Below are positions 59,942 through 64,000 of a stretch of DNA of 64,000 nt, one piece after another. The first letter of the stretch is position 1. Each line of letters starts with the position of its first letter. The position numbers and the translations under genes were made by a program. Source of the DNA: Polaribacter sp. NJDZ03 (GTDB lineage: Bacteria > Bacteroidota > Bacteroidia > Flavobacteriales > Flavobacteriaceae); NCBI RefSeq assembly GCF_019263805.1, contig NZ_CP079195.1, forward strand, positions 3,583,001 to 3,647,000, given 5' to 3'. The notes beneath the pieces are model-generated. The model was not told where the DNA came from. It was given only the letters and a program-made list of their open reading frames with translations, and made no database searches.

Positions 59942-61050
59942 TAAATAAACTTCTTTTTTATTTTATAAATAATAGCACTAGAATATAACGAAAATTGATA
60001 TTTATCTTTTAGGATTGATAAAACTTTAGTGTAAAATTTCTTAGATATTAATATTGCTAAAAATGATTTGTTTTGCAAAGAACTTTTATCGTTAATTGTT
60101 TCTATCAATTTAGGGTTTTCTTTTCTAAATAAGATTCTATATGCTTCTTTTTGCCACTTTGTTTTATAATTAGAGAAATTACATAATTCTTCTATTTTTT
60201 CTTGAAACTCTTTAGAGTCTACGGAATCAATTTTTCCTTTATTAATAAGGTAAGGAATAAACTTAAATGTAAAGTTATTTTTTGTGAAATGAAACTTTAA
60301 TAGTGCGCTATTGTTAGTTTCTTTATAGGGTTTGTGGTTTGGGATATCAAAAATAAAATTACCTAAAGAATAAAATATAAAGGTATTTTTATGTTTTTCA
60401 TAACCTTGTAATGTATGAGAATGATGCGCAATAACACAGCTAACTTCATCTAATGCTGCAATTTTTTTAAGAAAATTTCTTTTTACAGTAGAGGGGTATA
60501 AGGTATATTCTTCTCCTCCATGAAAATTCACGAAAATAAAATTGACCTTGCTTTTATAGGTGTTTAATTGTTTTTTAAAGTCTAAAAATTCATCAGCATT
60601 AAAAACGTATCCTTTGTCATTTTTTTTAGGGTTACATTCTGCAATACCAAAAAGTGCAATTGAAATTCCATCCTTTTTTATAATTAATGGTGTAATTGCT
60701 TTTTCTTTTGACATATCTGCACCAAAATAGCTGCATTTTTCATTTTTAATAGCAGATATTGTGTGTTGTAATCCTAATTCACCATAATCTAGAATATGAT
60801 TATTAGCTAAATTAAATATAGAAATATTTCTTTTATTTAAATAATCAATACTGTTAACAGGACTTTTAAGAGGTGTGTTGTAATTGTGATATTTCTTAGA
60901 AGTTGTTGTAGGTCCTTCTAAATTACCAATAACAAAATCAGATTTTATTAACTCATCAGTAATGTTCTTAGAAAAAATCTCAGCATTAGATTTAATTTTT
61001 TCTTTAAAAGAACCAGTAATACTTATATCTCCAGTAAATGTTAAAATCAT
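59941..61050 (-). CDS. CapA-type metallophosphoesterase
   Basis: A 369-residue protein of the CapA/PgsA family: MILTFTGDISITGSF, SDFVIGNLEGPTT, NLANNHILDYGELGLQHTI and VIAHHSHTLQGYEKH give the metal ligands in order. The C-terminal 110 residues are a variable extension. No signal peptide is seen, unlike many CapA proteins of poly-glutamate capsules. It lies between the flippase and asparagine-synthetase-like genes in one operon. Confidence 0.88.
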   Translation of the reverse strand: MILTFTGDISITGSFKEKIKSNAEIFSKNITDELIKSDFVIGNLEGPTTTSKKYHNYNTPLKSPVNSIDYLNKRNISIFNLANNHILDYGELGLQHTISAIKNEKCSYFGADMSKEKAITPLIIKKDGISIALFGIAECNPKKNDKGYVFNADEFLDFKKQLNTYKSKVNFIFVNFHGGEEYTLYPSTVKRNFLKKIAALDEVSCVIAHHSHTLQGYEKHKNTFIFYSLGNFIFDIPNHKPYKETNNSALLKFHFTKNNFTFKFIPYLINKGKIDSVDSKEFQEKIEELCNFSNYKTKWQKEAYRILFRKENPKLIETINDKSSLQNKSFLAILISKKFYTKVLSILKDKYQFSLYSSAIIYKIKKKFI

Positions 61051-61053
61051 AAA

Positions 61054-62340
61054 TTATTTATATGCATTTCTGTTTACACTTTCAGTCTTAGAAATTTTAA
61101 AAAAGTAAATAAGAATAAAGATATTAAAAAAGACACCAACAGCTGAAAATAAAATTAATGATATTAAAATATCATTATAAAAATAATATCCAGCATAAAA
61201 GGCTAGAAAGCGAAAAGTTAAAAGGCATATGTCGTAAAAAAGTATAACTTTTTGTTTGTTTAAAATTACTATTAAAGAAGTTATAGGTGAACTTAAAAAC
61301 ATAATATATAACCATGGAATTAAAATTCTTAAATACGTGCCAACATCTGTCCATTCGCTTCCAAATATAAAATCTAAAAAGTAAGAAATAATGAATAATG
61401 GAATAAAGATTAATAAAGAAATTTTCAATAAATTAAAGCACGTTTTCTTTACTATATTTTGCAAATTTTCTTTTTTATTATAAACTTCAGTAGCTTTATT
61501 AAAGAATACTTGGCTTACAGAATCCTGTACTATTCCACTTGGAGCTCTTCCTACTTTAATAGCTAAACCATAAATACCTGCGGTTGAAAGTCCAAAATAC
61601 TTGGTAATTAACAATACAGGTATTTCGTTAGAGAGTGTGTTTAAAAAAGTAATAAGTGTATTTAAAAGTGGTATATCCTTGTATTTTTTTATTAATATGA
61701 GCATTCTAGAATAAGAAATTTCATTTTTTAATTTATAAATAGAGGCTGTAGATTTTTTAAGGAGAAATATAAATTGTGCTATTTGTCCCAATAACATTCC
61801 TGGAATTAACCCCAAATAATTAGCAGCACTAAAGCCTGTTGTTATCTGGCCAACGCTCATTACTGCAGATTTAGTAATAGTACCATTAGCAATATTATTA
61901 AATTTTTTATTTCTATTATTCCAGTAATTTAAAGAGGTTATAAAGCCCAAGAAAAGTGTACTAAAAGGAATAAAATAAATAAGAAAAGATAATTTTTTTA
62001 TTTCAAAAAATGATAATATTGATCTTTTAAAAATTAATATGATGATAAATGTTAATAGGCTTAGAACTAGCGTTGCAAATATGGTTAAAGCAAATGTATT
62101 AATAGCATCTTCATCTTTCTGTGGTAAAATGATTGCTAATTCTAATTGTAACGTAATGATTGGTTTTAAAACTAATACAGAAGAAGTGAATAATATATAA
62201 ATACCAAATAATTCAGGCGAAAAAAGTCTGGTAAGTAATAAAATAGAAGTATAAACAATTATTTGACCTAAAGCAGCTCCTGTTATTAATGTAAATACAT
62301 TTTTAACAAACTCTTTTTTTAGAAAAGAAAATAGTTGCAT
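61054..62340 (-). CDS. Wzx-type polysaccharide flippase
   Basis: A 428-residue protein with about twelve membrane helices and the MATE/Wzx layout: FSFLKKEFVKNVFTLITGAALGQIIVYTSILLLTRLFSPELFGIY at the start and LGLSTAGIYGLAIKVGRAPSGIVQDSVSQVFF in the middle. It should flip lipid-linked saccharide units across the inner membrane. It is the first gene of the leftward operon flippase-capA-asparagine synthetase, with three bases to the next start. A promoter within the divergent yjjG-like gene drives it. Confidence 0.9.
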   Translation of the reverse strand: MQLFSFLKKEFVKNVFTLITGAALGQIIVYTSILLLTRLFSPELFGIYILFTSSVLVLKPIITLQLELAIILPQKDEDAINTFALTIFATLVLSLLTFIIILIFKRSILSFFEIKKLSFLIYFIPFSTLFLGFITSLNYWNNRNKKFNNIANGTITKSAVMSVGQITTGFSAANYLGLIPGMLLGQIAQFIFLLKKSTASIYKLKNEISYSRMLILIKKYKDIPLLNTLITFLNTLSNEIPVLLITKYFGLSTAGIYGLAIKVGRAPSGIVQDSVSQVFFNKATEVYNKKENLQNIVKKTCFNLLKISLLIFIPLFIISYFLDFIFGSEWTDVGTYLRILIPWLYIMFLSSPITSLIVILNKQKVILFYDICLLTFRFLAFYAGYYFYNDILISLILFSAVGVFFNIFILIYFFKISKTESVNRNAYK

Positions 62341-62364
62341 ATTACTTACTTAAAATAATGTATT

Positions 62365-62393
62365 CAAATATAATGTAAATGACACAGATACAA
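62365..62393 (-). promoter_or_regulatory. Promoter of the flippase operon
   Basis: The minus strand has TTG (62393-62391), 18 bases, then TATATTTG (62372-62365), a full TAnnTTTG match. The -33 box lies inside the first codons of the divergent phosphatase gene. Confidence 0.6.
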
Positions 62394-63065
62394 CATGTCT
62401 TTTTTGATTTAGATCACACTTTATGGGATTTCGAAAAAAATTCTGATTTAGCCTTTCAGAAGGTTTTTACTAAACATAGTATTACTTTAAATATAGAAAC
62501 TTTTTTAACTGTTTACAAACCTTTAAATTTTAATTATTGGAAATTGTTTAGAGAAGAGAAGGTTACTAAAGACAAGTTAAGATACGGTAGATTAAAAGAT
62601 AGTTTTGATGCTTTAAATTATACGATTTCAGATGCTATTATTGATGAGATGGCAGTTGACTATTTAGATTTTCTGCCAGATTTTAATTATTTATTTGATG
62701 GAACTTTTGAACTTTTAGATTACTTAAAAGATAAATATAAATTGCACATCATTACCAATGGTTTTGAAGAAGTGCAAAATAAGAAGATGATGAGTTCTAA
62801 TATTTATCATTATTTTGATAAAATTATTACTTCAGAATCTGTGGGTGTTAAAAAGCCAAACCCTAAAGTATTTACGTACGCTTTAGATATCGCAAAAGCA
62901 AATAAAGACAATTCTATTATGATTGGTGATAGTTTAGAGGCAGATATAGAAGGAGCAATAAATGTTGGTATGCAGGCTATTTATTGTAATTTTGAAAATA
63001 ATACTTCAGTAAAAGGAGATTTTTTTTCTGTTAATTCCCTTTTAGAAATAAAGCAATATTTGTAA
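62379..63065 (+). CDS. YjjG-like HAD nucleotidase
   Basis: A 228-residue HAD hydrolase: motif I FFDLDHTLWDFEKNS, motif II IITNGF, motif III with KKPNPKVF, and motif IV MIGDSLEADIEGA. The LDHTLWDF start and length fit YjjG, a pyrimidine nucleotidase that clears odd nucleotides. It is divergent from the flippase gene with only 38 bases between the starts. Confidence 0.88.
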   Translation: MTQIQHVFFDLDHTLWDFEKNSDLAFQKVFTKHSITLNIETFLTVYKPLNFNYWKLFREEKVTKDKLRYGRLKDSFDALNYTISDAIIDEMAVDYLDFLPDFNYLFDGTFELLDYLKDKYKLHIITNGFEEVQNKKMMSSNIYHYFDKIITSESVGVKKPNPKVFTYALDIAKANKDNSIMIGDSLEADIEGAINVGMQAIYCNFENNTSVKGDFFSVNSLLEIKQYL

Positions 63066-63201
63066 CTTATAAAGCGTTTTATATTTAAATAAAGAAAAGT
63101 TAATTTATATAGAAATCTATATAGTATCGTACAATTTTGCGATATTGCATTAACAAATAATAATACTGTAAAATTAGAAATCCAATAAATATTCAATTAA
63201 A

Positions 63202-63948
63202 ATGATTAAAAAAATAACATTTAGTTTTTTGTTTTTAATAACAATATCGGCATTTAGTCAAGAACTAAGTATCAATAACTATAAATATGTAATTGTACCA
63301 GATAGATTTGAGTTTTTAAAGAGTTCAGATCAATACCAAACAAGTTCCTTAACTAAGTTTCTTTTAGAAAAAAAAGGATTTGAAGTTTTTTTAAGTAATG
63401 AAACATTACCATCAGATTTAATGACGAATAGATGTAAGGCTTTAACTGCAAATGTTATAGACGATTCTAGTATGTTTACTGTAAAAAGTAAAATACAATT
63501 ACAAGATTGCAACGGTAAGGTTTTGTATACATCAGAAGAGGGTAAGAGTAAAGAGAAGGAATATAAAAAATCGTACCAAGAAGCTATTAGAAAAGCCTAT
63601 GCTACTATGGAAGAATTCGAGTATACATTTACTCCATTACAAGCAGAATCTATTGTTAAAACAGTTGTTGAGGTTGCAGAAGTAGCGCCTGTTAAAATGG
63701 TTGCTACTAAAGAAGTTGCTCTGGCAAAAAATAATTTAGACGTTTTATATAGTCAGGTTAAAAAAAATGGTTTCCAGTTAGTAGATACTACACCGGCAGT
63801 TGTTTTTCAGATACTTAAAACAAATGTAAAAGATGTTTTTGTTATTAAAGATAAGAATGGAATTATCTATAAAAATGGCAATAACTGGGTGGCAGAGTAT
63901 TATGAAAATGATACCTTAGTAACAAAACACTACACAATTAAGTTTTAA
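63202..63948 (+). CDS. Secreted protein of unknown function
   Basis: A 248-residue protein with signal peptide MIKKITFSFLFLITISAFSQ. The first half (YKYVIVPDRFEFL, SSLTKFLLEKKGFEVFL) looks like a mixed alpha/beta domain and the DCNGKVLYTSEEGKSKEKEYKKSYQEAIRKAY region is helical. The C-terminal part (VFVIKDKNGIIYKNGNNWVAEYYEND) is beta rich. I do not recognise a family. No operon partner is within the window; 52 bases of non-coding DNA follow. Confidence 0.75.
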   Translation: MIKKITFSFLFLITISAFSQELSINNYKYVIVPDRFEFLKSSDQYQTSSLTKFLLEKKGFEVFLSNETLPSDLMTNRCKALTANVIDDSSMFTVKSKIQLQDCNGKVLYTSEEGKSKEKEYKKSYQEAIRKAYATMEEFEYTFTPLQAESIVKTVVEVAEVAPVKMVATKEVALAKNNLDVLYSQVKKNGFQLVDTTPAVVFQILKTNVKDVFVIKDKNGIIYKNGNNWVAEYYENDTLVTKHYTIKF

Positions 63949-64000
63949 TCAATTCCGTACATTAAATTAGAAATACCTCAGATTGGTTTTCTAATTTTTT

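Overview
The window is chromosomal DNA from a low-GC Bacteroidota, most likely a marine member of the Flavobacteriaceae (Polaribacter/Tenacibaculum-like; the genus is inference). The support is: candidate promoters of the TAnnTTTG type, few Shine-Dalgarno sites, TonB-type beta-barrels, many short lipoproteins, a tmRNA with the tag GENNYALAA, and intergenic palindromes of the kind I recall from flavobacterial genomes. No rRNA or tRNA, prophage, CRISPR array or intact transposase gene was seen.

Layout. 1-3.1 kb: end of a trp operon (trpF partial, trpB, a DUF3050 protein, trpA). 3.2-11.9 kb: tricorn-like protease, FKBP lipoprotein, double CDGSH protein, FUSC-type membrane protein, amidohydrolase and DoxX protein. 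12-18.5 kb: leftward envelope operon of a large TPR protein, a plug-less TonB-receptor-like barrel, a TPR membrane protein and a predicted LAS-type zinc peptidase. 18.6-22.1 kb: ftsE, glycosyltransferases and a 2OG-Fe(II) oxygenase. 22.2-22.7 kb: tmRNA and a structured repeat. 22.8-25.3 kb: saccharopine-dehydrogenase-like enzyme, DUF3820 protein and a decayed MscS channel. 25.3-31.6 kb: a sigma factor with an MscS channel, a LapA-like protein and two coiled-coil envelope proteins. 31.6-35.7 kb: membrane protein, DUF1801, kdsA, M28 peptidase, DUF4136 and TfoX-like genes. 35.7-37.6 kb: three tandem outer-membrane paralogues. 37.7-50.4 kb: alpha-2-macroglobulin, mpl, a nucleotidyltransferase/PqqD-HprK pair and trkH-trkA. 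50.8-53.8 kb: octaheme TPR lipoprotein and radC. 53.9-62.3 kb: a polysaccharide locus (two deacetylases, two acyltransferase-like proteins, asparagine-synthetase-like protein, CapA, flippase). 62.4-64 kb: a YjjG-like phosphatase and a secreted protein of unknown function.

The most interesting reading is a self-contained sigma regulon. Four promoters in two divergent intergenic regions (26.03-26.24 kb and 30.37-30.55 kb) share GTGACTT, 13-14 bases, then GTGTT. This differs from the usual TAnnTTTG promoter, and one copy lies directly before the sigma factor gene. The predicted regulon is the sigma factor, a 66-residue protein, an MscS channel, a LapA-like protein, an unknown protein, an outer-membrane barrel with a coiled-coil tail and an OmpA-family protein. 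This looks like an autoregulated envelope or osmotic stress module.

The window also shows genome decay and duplication: the MscS pseudogene, a tfoX-3'-end/terminator/OMP cassette duplication, a fragment of an acyltransferase-like gene, and several palindromic elements, one of which supplies the last codons of trpF.
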